Origin: an uncultured Methylobacteriaceae bacterium
Lineage (GTDB): Bacteria; Pseudomonadota; Alphaproteobacteria; Rhizobiales; Beijerinckiaceae
Assembly (NCBI GenBank): GCA_937872715.1
Contig: CALMTJ010000054.1
Span: 900-11,481 of the forward strand
Length of the DNA stretch: 10,582 nt
Direction: 5' to 3'
In this document: positions 1-6,621 of the stretch, one piece after another
Numbering within the stretch: position 1 is the stretch's first letter
How the letters are laid out: each line of letters starts with the position of its first letter
Made by a program: the position numbers and the translations under genes
The notes under the pieces: generated by a model
The model's database searches: none
Told to the model about the DNA's origin: nothing
The model's input: only the letters and a program-made list of their open reading frames with translations

Positions 1-202
1 GCAGGAGGCGGCGGCCACGACCGTGGCTGCGCGCGAGACCCCGGTCGGCCGCCACCGGGCGGGTCACGAGGGTCGGCACCACGGGCCGACCGCTCGCGAC
101 GCGTCTGTCCTCCCTGAGGTCCGCATGGGCCGACGGCGCCGGCGGCGGCGGCGCCGCGATCTCTTTTCGGCCGCAAACGGCGCCCAGACGGCCTTTCTCC
201 AC
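1..202 (-). CDS. Doubtful partial ORF running off the left edge
   Basis: One minus-strand frame stays open from a GTG at 202 to the left edge (about 67 codons). Most codons end in G or C, as in real genes of this genome. The predicted peptide starts VEKGRLGAVCG, has a proline/alanine stretch and then an arginine-rich part ending SHGRGRRLL. GTG codons at 82 and 79 are alternative starts. No Shine-Dalgarno sequence precedes any of them and I recognise no family. In DNA this rich in G and C, an open frame of this length can occur by chance. The rest of 1-304 holds a GGC-triplet tract (135-155) flanked by ggcgcc arms, and nothing else I can name. Confidence 0.2.
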   Translation of the reverse strand, partial: MEKGRLGAVCGRKEIAAPPPPAPSAHADLREDRRVASGRPVVPTLVTRPVAADRGLARSHGRGRRLL

Positions 203-231
203 AGCGTGATGCGCCCCGCCCGCGGCGCCCT

Positions 232-260
232 TTGCGCTCCCCTCGACGTTGCCCCTATGA
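232..260 (+). promoter_or_regulatory. Candidate sigma-70-type promoter for the GGDEF-EAL gene
   Basis: TTGCGC (232-237) and CTATGA (255-260) lie 17 bases apart, close to the alphaproteobacterial housekeeping pattern of TTGAC and CTATAT-like boxes. The implied transcription start is near 267, about 40 bases before the TTG start codon at 305. This is pattern matching only; the match is moderate. Confidence 0.3.
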
Positions 261-304
261 GTCGACCAGCAGCCGTTCCCCGTCGGCCCGGACCGTCCTG
301 ACCC

Positions 305-3181
305 TTGCGCGTCTTCGTTCTCGCCTTCGCGGTCCTGATCTTCGCCGCCACCGGTCTTCTTGTGCCGGACGTGGCGGGAGCGCTAGAGGCCGCGCGGGTG
401 TCGCCCGACCTGCAGGCGATCGACCTCACGCCGATGATCGACCGCTACCGGTCGGACGGCGACCTCGTCCAGATCTCGACCGCGCCCGGCCGCGACGGCA
501 TCGTGCGGCGCATCGCGGTCAAGGCGCGCGAGACCGGATCGCGATCGGAATGGATCGCGTTCGCGCTCACCAACTCGTCCGACGAGCAGATCGAGCGGCT
601 GCTGGTCACGCCGCATTTCCGGCTGATCGGCTCGGGCCTGATCTGGCCGGATCTCGGCTCGACCCGGATCGCCGCCATCACGGCGAGCGAGGGCATCCGG
701 CCGGAGCGCGAGCCGGCCCCGGACGCGGACCTGTTCCAGATCACGCTCGATCCCGGCACCACCGTCACGTTCGTGGCCGAGCTCGCCTCGCCAAATATCG
801 GGCAGGTCTACCTGTGGGAGGCGGAGGCCTACAAGGGCAAGGTCAACGGCCTCCTCCTCTACAAGGGCATCATCATCGGCATCGCGGGCCTGCTCGCGCT
901 GTTCCTGACGATCGTGTTCGTGGTGAAGGGCGCGCTGATCTTCCCCGCCGCGGCGGCGCTCGCCTGGGCGGTGCTGGGCTATGCCTGCATCGATTTCGGG
1001 TTCTTCCAGCGCCTCTTCCCGCTCGGGGAGGTGGCCGAGCGGGTGTACCGGGCGGGCGCGGAGGCCGTGCTCGCCGCGACCCTCCTCGTGTTCCTGTTCG
1101 CCTATCTGAACCTGAACCGCTGGCACGTGCGCTACAGCCATGTGGGCCTGTTCTGGCTCGTCTTCCTGGCGGCGCTCGTCGGCCTCGCCATCGTCGACCC
1201 ACCGATCGCGGCCGGCGTCGCCCGGATCTCCATCGCGGCGCTCGCCGTCGTCGGGCTGATCCTGATCCTCCACCTCGCCCTGCACGGATTCGACCGCGCC
1301 ATCATGCTGGTGCCGACTTGGCTGCTGCTCGACGTGTGGGTGCTGGCCGCGTCCTTCACCGTGCTCGGCCGGCTGCAGAGCGACCTCGCGCAGCCGGCCC
1401 TGATCGGCGGGCTCGTGCTGATCGTCATGCTGATCGGCTTCACGGTGATGCAGCACGCCTTCGCGGGCGTCGCCTTCGCGGGCGGCGCGCTCTCGACGGA
1501 TGCCGAACGGCGCGCCATGGCGCTTTCCGGCTCCGGCGACGTGGTCTTCGACTGGGACGTGCCGGCGGACGCGATCTTCGTCTCGCCGGAGCTCGAACAC
1601 GCGCTCGGGCACAAGCGCGGCGGGCTCGGCGGCGGCGCCGCCGATTGGATGGACCACGTCCACGTCTTCGACCGCGACAGGTTCAGGTCCGTGCTGGACG
1701 CCGTCATCGAGAACCGGCGCGGCCGGCTCGGGCACGACTTCCGGCTTCGTTCCGTCTCCGGCCACACCCATTGGTATAGGCTGAAGGCACGCCCGGTCGT
1801 CGGTCCGGACGGCGAGGTCGTGCGCGTGATCGGCACGATGACGGACGTGACGGACAGCAAATCCGCCGAGGAGCGCCTGCTCCACGACGCCGTGCACGAC
1901 AACCTGACCGGGCTGCCCAACCGGCAGCTCTTCCTGGACCGCCTGGAAGGCGCCCTCACCTTCCCGGCCGAGGACACCTTCCTGCCGACGGTGATCGTGT
2001 TCGACCTCGACCGCTACAAGCAGGTGAACGAGGCGATCGGCCACTCGGCCGGCGACCAGATCCTCCTCACGCTGGCCAGGCGGCTCGGCCGGCTCCTGCG
2101 GCCGCAGGACACGCTGGCGCGCGTCGCGGGAGACGAGTTCGCCGTCCTGCTCCTGTCCGAACAGGACGAGGAGCGCATCCAGGACCTGGAGGAGCAGATC
2201 CGCCAGACCATCTCGACGCCCATCACGCATTCCCAGCGCGAGATCTTCCTCACCGCCTCCATCGGCCACGTGCGCCTCGATCGCGCGGCGCCGCTGAAGG
2301 CGGAGGAGCTTCTCCGCAACGCGGAGGTCGCGCTCACCTACGCCAAGCGCCTCGGCGGCAACCGCATCGAGGTCTACCACGGCTCGATGCGGCAGACGCA
2401 GCGCGGCGACCGGCTGGGGCTGGAGAGCGATCTCCGGCGCGCCGTCGACCGCGGCGAGATGCGGGTCGCCTACCAGCCGATCGTCCGGCTGGAGGACCGC
2501 ACGATCGCCGGTTTCGAGGCGCTCCTGCGCTGGAACCACCCGCGGCTCGGCCCGATCGGCCCGCAGACCTTCATCCCGGTCGCGGAGGAGACCGGCCTGA
2601 TCGTGGATCTCGGCATCTTCGCGATGGATCAGGCGGCGGCCGAGCTCTCGGCCTGGCAGCGGGCGCTGGACGTCGACCCGCCGATCTTCGCCTCCGTCAA
2701 CGTGTCGAGCCGCCAGCTCCTGAAGCACGACCTCCTCCACGACCTGAAGACCGTGCTTGCGAGGTCGGCCGTGACGCCGGGCTCGCTCAAGCTGGAGCTG
2801 ACGGAGAGCCTCGTGATGGAGAACCCGGAATACGCGGCGCAGATCCTGAACCGCATCCGGGATCTCGGGGCGGGTCTGTCGCTCGACGATTTCGGGACGG
2901 GCTTCTCCGCCCTCTCCTACCTCCAGAAGTTCCCCTTCGACACGATCAAGATCGACCAGTCTTTCGTGAGGGAGCTGACGAACGGCCGGCCGGTCATCCT
3001 GCGGTCCATCGTGAAGCTCGCCGAGGAGCTCGGGATGGACGTCGTCGCGGAGGGCGCCGAGACGGAGACCGAAGCGATCGAACTCTACCACCTGGGCTGC
3101 AACTACGCCCAGGGCTTCGTCTTCGGCGAGCCCATGTCGTCCCTCCAGGCGCGCCGCCTCGTCGGCGCCGCGGCCGCGTGA
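305..3181 (+). CDS. Membrane-bound PAS-GGDEF-EAL cyclic-di-GMP synthase/phosphodiesterase
   Basis: The 958-residue protein is predicted to make and/or break the second messenger c-di-GMP at the inner membrane. It has a signal peptide (residues 1-26, ending AGA), an outer domain (about 27-185), seven hydrophobic helices (about 188-386, like 7TMR-DISM sensors), a PAS/PAC region (about 400-520), GGDEF (about 525-690) and EAL (about 700-950). The GGDEF signature reads AGDEF (608-612); changes in the first position can be tolerated. An RxxD inhibitory site (R599, D602) lies five residues before it. The EAL domain keeps E738, N799, E831, D861-D862, K882 and E916, so phosphodiesterase activity is likely. 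The start is TTG: an in-frame stop lies at 299-301, and this start preserves the signal peptide. The next ATG (434) would remove it. There is no clear Shine-Dalgarno. The signal sensed is unknown. It stands alone, convergent with the acyltransferase. Confidence 0.93.
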   Translation: MRVFVLAFAVLIFAATGLLVPDVAGALEAARVSPDLQAIDLTPMIDRYRSDGDLVQISTAPGRDGIVRRIAVKARETGSRSEWIAFALTNSSDEQIERLLVTPHFRLIGSGLIWPDLGSTRIAAITASEGIRPEREPAPDADLFQITLDPGTTVTFVAELASPNIGQVYLWEAEAYKGKVNGLLLYKGIIIGIAGLLALFLTIVFVVKGALIFPAAAALAWAVLGYACIDFGFFQRLFPLGEVAERVYRAGAEAVLAATLLVFLFAYLNLNRWHVRYSHVGLFWLVFLAALVGLAIVDPPIAAGVARISIAALAVVGLILILHLALHGFDRAIMLVPTWLLLDVWVLAASFTVLGRLQSDLAQPALIGGLVLIVMLIGFTVMQHAFAGVAFAGGALSTDAERRAMALSGSGDVVFDWDVPADAIFVSPELEHALGHKRGGLGGGAADWMDHVHVFDRDRFRSVLDAVIENRRGRLGHDFRLRSVSGHTHWYRLKARPVVGPDGEVVRVIGTMTDVTDSKSAEERLLHDAVHDNLTGLPNRQLFLDRLEGALTFPAEDTFLPTVIVFDLDRYKQVNEAIGHSAGDQILLTLARRLGRLLRPQDTLARVAGDEFAVLLLSEQDEERIQDLEEQIRQTISTPITHSQREIFLTASIGHVRLDRAAPLKAEELLRNAEVALTYAKRLGGNRIEVYHGSMRQTQRGDRLGLESDLRRAVDRGEMRVAYQPIVRLEDRTIAGFEALLRWNHPRLGPIGPQTFIPVAEETGLIVDLGIFAMDQAAAELSAWQRALDVDPPIFASVNVSSRQLLKHDLLHDLKTVLARSAVTPGSLKLELTESLVMENPEYAAQILNRIRDLGAGLSLDDFGTGFSALSYLQKFPFDTIKIDQSFVRELTNGRPVILRSIVKLAEELGMDVVAEGAETETEAIELYHLGCNYAQGFVFGEPMSSLQARRLVGAAAA

Positions 3182-3263
3182 GGGTTAGGCCGTCGAAGCC
3201 GGCCCACTCGTCAAGCCGCAGGCATTGCCAGTTGCCCTGGGATGATTAGACCACTTTGACAGT

Positions 3264-4436
3264 TCAGGTTGTAGCCACAGCCTCCCTTGTCTTATCGGGG
3301 CTTATCATCTCAGTCGACGTACGTGGCTGCTTATGCTCTATAAGCAGCCGCTTGAACCTCAACGCCGGTTTTTCCACTATGTGCCAGGAAAAGGCCGCGA
3401 ACATACTAACTGTCAACAAAGAAATTACGAGATTTCCCCACCAAGTGGCTCCGTATGAGAATAGCTGAAACACTGCTTGTTGTATCGGGAAGGCGTAAAG
3501 GTAGACTCCGTACGAGTAATCACCTTTAAATATAATTGGTATTTTTGGTGGCCTGAGTAATCCGATGTATGCGGTAAGATATGCGACTGGAAAGACGGAT
3601 ATATAGATAAATATCTGAGATGTAATAGTAGGTACAATAGCAATCACTGACAAGATTGCGATATATTTTGAGAATACAATCGAATTTCTGTTTAAATATA
3701 GTAACACGCCAGCCAGAAAGAATAATACGAGTTGGCGGCCAGTTGCTGTTGGCGCGCGGATGGCGGATGGCGTTGCGGCTTCTAATATGCAGAGAACGAT
3801 CGTAAGTGCTAGGAAGCCGCAAAAATATCCGCGTGGACTTCGAACAATCCCGAGAACACCGAAGATCGCAAGCGCGATGTAGCACTCAGCTTCATAAGGT
3901 ACGGTCCAAATCGAGCCATTCACTGTCCTACTAATCGGATGACCTTGAAATACTCCAGGCAGCAAATAGTGTGGCCAGCCGATCATATTGAGTTGGTACG
4001 ACGCAAACTCGCGAGAGGAAAAGTAGTCGCCTAAATTTGTAGTCGTAAGCAACGGACCAATTATCAGTGAAGATATTACCACCTCCACGATCAGAGCTGG
4101 GGCAATCCGGAGTGCACGAAGGATAATAAACAAATGTATTTTTTTCACCCTGACGAGGCTTGCTGCAACCAGAAAGCCACTTAGGCTAAAAAACATAGAG
4201 AGAACGAGGTAAGGACGGATTTTATTAAGCCCAAACGGAAACACAAAACCGCTTTTATCATCGCCGCTTATCCAGAGACTATGCCCAATGACCACCAATA
4301 CCGCTAATACAAGCCGCATGTAGTCAAATCCGCTTGTATACCCTCCCGTGTTGCGGATTCGGTCTCCAAACGTCTGAGTTCCTTCCACGTTTTGGAACAA
4401 GGTATCCACCCTTCGCCTTGGGAGAAGCGGCGGCAT
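3264..4436 (-). CDS. Acyltransferase-3 family (OafA/NodX-like) membrane O-acyltransferase
   Basis: This 390-residue, strongly hydrophobic protein has about ten membrane helices and matches acyltransferase-3 enzymes, which add acetyl or other acyl groups to sugars of O-antigen, exopolysaccharide or small glycosides. The family's R/K-x10-H motif is present in the first helix (R41 to H52, within YMRLVLAVLVVIGH), as is an RxxR motif (R107, R110). Other typical signatures are FFSLSGFLVA (82-91), NGSIWTVPYEAE (173-184) and a late YSYGVYLYAFP segment. No SGNH domain is fused at the C-terminus. The acceptor cannot be inferred because no glycan genes are nearby. The ATG at 4436 lacks a Shine-Dalgarno; a strong AAAAGGAG lies about 30 bases upstream, too far to serve it, so the true start is uncertain. 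Codon use is AT-rich, unlike all neighbours, which indicates transfer. Confidence 0.9.
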   Translation of the reverse strand: MPPLLPRRRVDTLFQNVEGTQTFGDRIRNTGGYTSGFDYMRLVLAVLVVIGHSLWISGDDKSGFVFPFGLNKIRPYLVLSMFFSLSGFLVAASLVRVKKIHLFIILRALRIAPALIVEVVISSLIIGPLLTTTNLGDYFSSREFASYQLNMIGWPHYLLPGVFQGHPISRTVNGSIWTVPYEAECYIALAIFGVLGIVRSPRGYFCGFLALTIVLCILEAATPSAIRAPTATGRQLVLFFLAGVLLYLNRNSIVFSKYIAILSVIAIVPTITSQIFIYISVFPVAYLTAYIGLLRPPKIPIIFKGDYSYGVYLYAFPIQQAVFQLFSYGATWWGNLVISLLTVSMFAAFSWHIVEKPALRFKRLLIEHKQPRTSTEMISPDKTREAVATT

Positions 4437-4805
4437 GATAGCAGTGCAGGTGACTGTTGATCTACTCCTTTTCAGGTGGAGAGGCGGCGGTCGAGCCGGC
4501 TAAAGAAATGTCGATGGCGCCAGACCAGTACACGCTAACTATCTTACGCTTTACGCAGCATGATCTCCGCTTCAGGCGCTCTCTGCCAGTGGCGGAGTCA
4601 GCCCGCTCACCGACTTGGCCCTGCAACTGGCATACGACGGCTGGTCCCGAGCGGACTCAACACTCTACTTGTCTGGGCGAAAGCCGGGACCCACTTCGTG
4701 CTGGACCACCGCCTACGCCCGGGTGAGCGGTGAAGACGTGAAGCTCACAGCAGCTTGAGGGCGCGTCACCGGCTGCGCCTCCTCGCGATGGCGGCCGCCG
4801 GTCCT
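4437..4805. other. Intergenic stretch at the right edge of the island
   Basis: No confident gene lies here. It should carry the acyltransferase promoter on the minus strand, but I see no good paired boxes. It contains a possible gene relic (4564-4758), a segment with imperfect inverted arms (ctgggcg at 4673-4679, cgcccgg at 4716-4722) resembling alphaproteobacterial 'gcgaaagccgggaccca' repeats, a small stem (aagct 4741-4745, agctt 4752-4756), and a bulged hairpin (gagggcgc 4757-4764, gcgcctc 4775-4781) that could terminate yqgE transcription but has no T-run. Confidence 0.5.
4564..4758 (+). pseudogene. Possible 3' remnant of an unrecognised gene
   Basis: A 64-codon open frame follows a TGA at 4561-4563 and ends with TGA at 4756-4758. 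It has no ATG and no Shine-Dalgarno, but the peptide looks protein-like (LTDLALQLAYDGWSR in the middle, TTAYARVSGEDVKLTAA at the end). About 70 percent of its codons end in G or C. It could be the tail of a gene cut off when the low-GC island arrived, or a chance frame across a palindromic repeat. I do not recognise the family. Confidence 0.2.
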
Positions 4806-5420
4806 TTACGCGTGGCCCGCCTCGCTGGACAGCATCCCGAGATCGATCCCGATCTTGCGGAGCGCGACGTCGTACTTCGCCTCGAGCGACGGGCCGAAGA
4901 CGAGGGAGGGGTCGGACGCGCAGTTCAGCCAGCCGTTCGCCTGGATCTCGCTCTCGAGCTGCCCGGCCGACCAGCCCGCATAGCCGAGCGCCAGCACCGC
5001 GCTCTCCGGCCCCTTGCCGCGGGCGATGGCCCGCAGGATGTCGACGGTCGCCGTCAGGCAGACGCCCTCCTCGATCGGCAGGGTCGATTGGTCGATGAAG
5101 AAGTCCGGCGTGTGCAGCACGAAGCCGCGGCTCGTCTCGACCGGGCCGCCGATCAGGACATGCATGCGGCCGACGCGGTTCGGAAGCCGGATGCGCTCCT
5201 TCTCCGGGATCACGTCGAGCTGGACCAGGAGGTCCGGGAAGGAGAGGTCGGCCGCGGGCTTGTTCAGCACGATGCCCATGGCGCCCTCCGCCGAATGCGC
5301 GCAGATGTACACGACCGTGCGCTGGAAGCGCTCGTCCGTCATGCCCGGCATGGCGACCAGCATCTGCCCGTCGAGATAACCTCTATGAGCGGAGCCGGCG
5401 ATGGTGCGGTTCGCGTGCAT
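4806..5420 (-). CDS. YqgE/AlgH (UPF0301, DUF179) family protein
   Basis: At 204 residues this is near the usual length for the family, with its characteristic blocks: YLDGQMLVAMPGM (15-27), MGIVLNKP (48-55), IGGPVE (90-95), and ALGYAGWSAGQLESEI followed by NGWL (144-165). The biochemical role is not settled. The name AlgH comes from a Pseudomonas locus linked to alginate regulation, but a direct regulatory function is unproven. No signal peptide or membrane segment is visible, so it is presumably cytoplasmic. The ATG at 5420 lacks a Shine-Dalgarno; a nearby ATG at 5428 is out of frame. It is divergent from the peroxiredoxin gene, with 114 bases between the two starts. Confidence 0.92.
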   Translation of the reverse strand: MHANRTIAGSAHRGYLDGQMLVAMPGMTDERFQRTVVYICAHSAEGAMGIVLNKPAADLSFPDLLVQLDVIPEKERIRLPNRVGRMHVLIGGPVETSRGFVLHTPDFFIDQSTLPIEEGVCLTATVDILRAIARGKGPESAVLALGYAGWSAGQLESEIQANGWLNCASDPSLVFGPSLEAKYDVALRKIGIDLGMLSSEAGHA

Positions 5421-5426
5421 CGGGTC

Positions 5427-5454
5427 ATGCTACGCGAGGGACTCCGATTGTCCA
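5427..5454 (-). promoter_or_regulatory. Candidate yqgE promoter
   Basis: On the minus strand TGGACA (5454-5449) and TAGCAT (5432-5427) are 16 bases apart. Transcription would start at or very near the A of the yqgE ATG at 5420. That fits the absence of a Shine-Dalgarno and suggests a leaderless message. The boxes are only moderate matches. Confidence 0.28.
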
Positions 5455-5476
5455 CCCCGCCCGCGGAGCCCGGCCG

Positions 5477-5505
5477 CTCGACGGCGGCGGCACGCCGCGC
5501 TATCG
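5477..5505 (+). promoter_or_regulatory. Candidate peroxiredoxin promoter
   Basis: CTCGAC (5477-5482) and CTATCG (5500-5505) are separated by 17 bases, resembling the alphaproteobacterial CTTGAC / CTATAT pattern. The predicted start of transcription is near 5512, giving a short leader that contains the ggagagag ribosome-binding site. I see no clear OxyR-type operator. Confidence 0.33.
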
Positions 5506-5534
5506 ACCCCGCAACCCCCTCCGGAGAGAGCTCC

Positions 5535-6041
5535 ATGACCATCAAGATCGGCGACCGGCTGCCACAGACCACCTTTCGGGTGATGACGGCCGACGGGCCG
5601 GGCGCGAAGACGACGGACGACGTGTTCAAGGGCCGCAAGGTCGTCCTCGTCGCCGTGCCGGGCGCCTATACCCCGACCTGCGACCGCAACCACCTGCCGG
5701 GCTACGTCCAGCATGCCGACGCCATCCGGGCCGCCGGGATCGACGCGATCGCGGTCACGTCCGTCAACGACGTGTTCGTGCTGAAGGCCTGGAGCGGCAC
5801 GACGGGCGCAGACGGCAAGGTTGAGATGCTGTCGGACGGCAACGCCGATTTCGCGAAGGCGATCGGCCTGTCCTTCGACGCCACCTCCCGCGGGCTCGGC
5901 ATCCGGTCGCAACGCTATTCCATGGTGGTCGACGACGGCGTCGTCACCTCGCTCAACGTCGAGGCGACGACGGCCGAGGCGAATGTCTCGGGGGCGGAGA
6001 ACCTCCTCAAGATGCTGGGCGAGGGCCAGCACGCGAACTGA
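5535..6041 (+). CDS. Peroxiredoxin, Prx5 type (redoxin family)
   Basis: This 168-residue thiol peroxidase reduces hydrogen peroxide and organic hydroperoxides, using glutathione/glutaredoxin or thioredoxin as reductant. The active site PGAYTPTC gives the P-x3-T-x2-C signature (P42, T46, C49, the peroxidatic cysteine), followed by the typical HLPGY. The conserved arginine is R127, in RSQRYSMVVDDG. C49 is the only cysteine, so this is a one-cysteine enzyme that needs an external thiol to resolve the sulfenate. The ATG at 5535 is chosen because a strong ggagagag site lies just upstream and family homology begins at MTIKIGDRLP. The frame is open as far back as 4755, but that part is antisense to yqgE and not protein-like. 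A glutathione synthesis gene lies 2 kb away, not in an operon with it. Confidence 0.95.
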   Translation: MTIKIGDRLPQTTFRVMTADGPGAKTTDDVFKGRKVVLVAVPGAYTPTCDRNHLPGYVQHADAIRAAGIDAIAVTSVNDVFVLKAWSGTTGADGKVEMLSDGNADFAKAIGLSFDATSRGLGIRSQRYSMVVDDGVVTSLNVEATTAEANVSGAENLLKMLGEGQHAN

Positions 6042-6070
6042 CGCGCGGGCCGCAGGGCCGAAACCCCCAT

Positions 6071-6145
6071 CCGTCCTTGCGAGCGGAGCGAAGCAACCCA
6101 GCCGAGGCGCGCTCCTGGGTCGCTTCGCTCCGCTCGCGATGACGG
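6071..6145. repeat. REP-like palindromic element
   Basis: Two 30-base arms, 6071-6100 and 6116-6145, are reverse complements at 27 of 30 positions, around a 15-base loop (6101-6115). The core gcgagcggagcgaagc is very similar to intergenic palindromes I recall as dispersed in many Hyphomicrobiales genomes. It lies between the converging peroxiredoxin and rnhA genes, so its RNA hairpin could also protect 3' ends or help stop transcription from both sides. No T-run follows either arm. Confidence 0.85.
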
Positions 6146-6159
6146 AGCCTCCCGGGATG

Positions 6160-6621
6160 TTAGGCCGAGCGCGGGATGCCGTCGGCCCGCAGCGTCCCGA
6201 TCGCCGCGCGGGCCATCCCGTCGACGCGGTTGTTCAAGGCGTCGGCGGCGTGGCCGCGCACCCAGTGCCAGGCCACCTCGTGGCGGCCGCACGCCTCGTC
6301 CAGCCGCCGCCAGAGATCCTCGTTCTTGACCGGCTCGCGGCTCGCCGTCTTCCAGCCCTTCGCCTTCCAGCCCTTGATCCAGCTCGTGATGCCGTTCCGG
6401 ACGTATTGGGAATCGGTGTAGAGGTCGACGGCGCATCGCCGGCTCAGCGCCTCCCGCGCCGAGATGGCGGCCATCAACTCCATGCGGTTGTTGGTGGCGC
6501 GCGGCTCGGCCCCGGCGATCTCGCGCTCGGTCTCGCCGAAGATGAGGAGCGCGCCCCAGCCTCCCGGACCCGGGTTTCCCGAACAAGCGCCGTCCGTGTA
6601 GATCCTGACCCGTCCGCTCAT
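6160..6621 (-). CDS. rnhA: Ribonuclease HI
   Basis: This enzyme cuts the RNA strand of RNA/DNA hybrids (R-loops, Okazaki primers). With the ATG at 6621 it has 153 residues, and the active-site residues fall at the same numbers as in the Escherichia coli enzyme: D10 (YTDGAC), E48 (NNRMELMAAI), D70 (YTDSQYV), H124 (VRGHA) and D134. The basic helix region is present (GWKAKGWK). A GTG at 6630 could add three residues. The ATG is preferred because it overlaps the thrB stop as ATGA and has GGGAG a few bases upstream, so translation is probably coupled to thrB. It converges on the peroxiredoxin gene across the REP-like palindrome. Confidence 0.97.
   Translation of the reverse strand: MSGRVRIYTDGACSGNPGPGGWGALLIFGETEREIAGAEPRATNNRMELMAAISAREALSRRCAVDLYTDSQYVRNGITSWIKGWKAKGWKTASREPVKNEDLWRRLDEACGRHEVAWHWVRGHAADALNNRVDGMARAAIGTLRADGIPRSA

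Larger units (their letters stand above)
3240..4760. other. Low-GC island, probably horizontally acquired
   Basis: Base composition falls abruptly between the GGDEF-EAL gene and yqgE. In 3601-3660 only 19 of 60 bases are G or C, against 44 of 60 in 2101-2160. The low-GC core coincides with the acyltransferase gene; composition recovers gradually between about 4440 and 4760. I found no transposase, integrase, tRNA or convincing flanking direct repeat, so the borders are approximate and the mechanism of arrival is unknown. Confidence 0.7.

Noticed and set aside
14..27. Six-base inverted repeat gccacg/cgtggc near the left edge
   Set aside because: The two-base loop cannot form a stable hairpin, and arms this short occur by chance.
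135..155. GGC-triplet tract with ggcgcc arms as a regulatory hairpin or microsatellite
   Set aside because: Too short and too GC-biased to separate from background in this genome.
232..1779. A 515-codon plus-strand open frame overlapping the GGDEF-EAL gene
   Set aside because: It is arginine-, proline- and glycine-rich with no recognisable domain, a frame shadow of the clearly conserved protein starting at 305.
383..3091. A 902-codon open frame antisense to the GGDEF-EAL gene
   Set aside because: The translation is rich in Arg, Glu, Asp, His and Val without any fold or motif. It mirrors the high-GC third positions of the real gene on the other strand.
3182..3263. Terminator between the GGDEF-EAL gene and the acyltransferase
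   Set aside because: Only very short inverted matches (ggca/tgcc) and no T-run; nothing convincing.
4457..4726. An 89-codon plus-strand open frame with an ATG in the island's right flank
   Set aside because: No Shine-Dalgarno, low-complexity proline-rich end and no family character. The alternative frame at 4564-4758 looks more protein-like.
4755..5534. Long N-terminal extension of the peroxiredoxin frame
   Set aside because: The extra 260 codons are antisense to yqgE and have shadow composition. A strong ribosome-binding site and family homology put the start at 5535.
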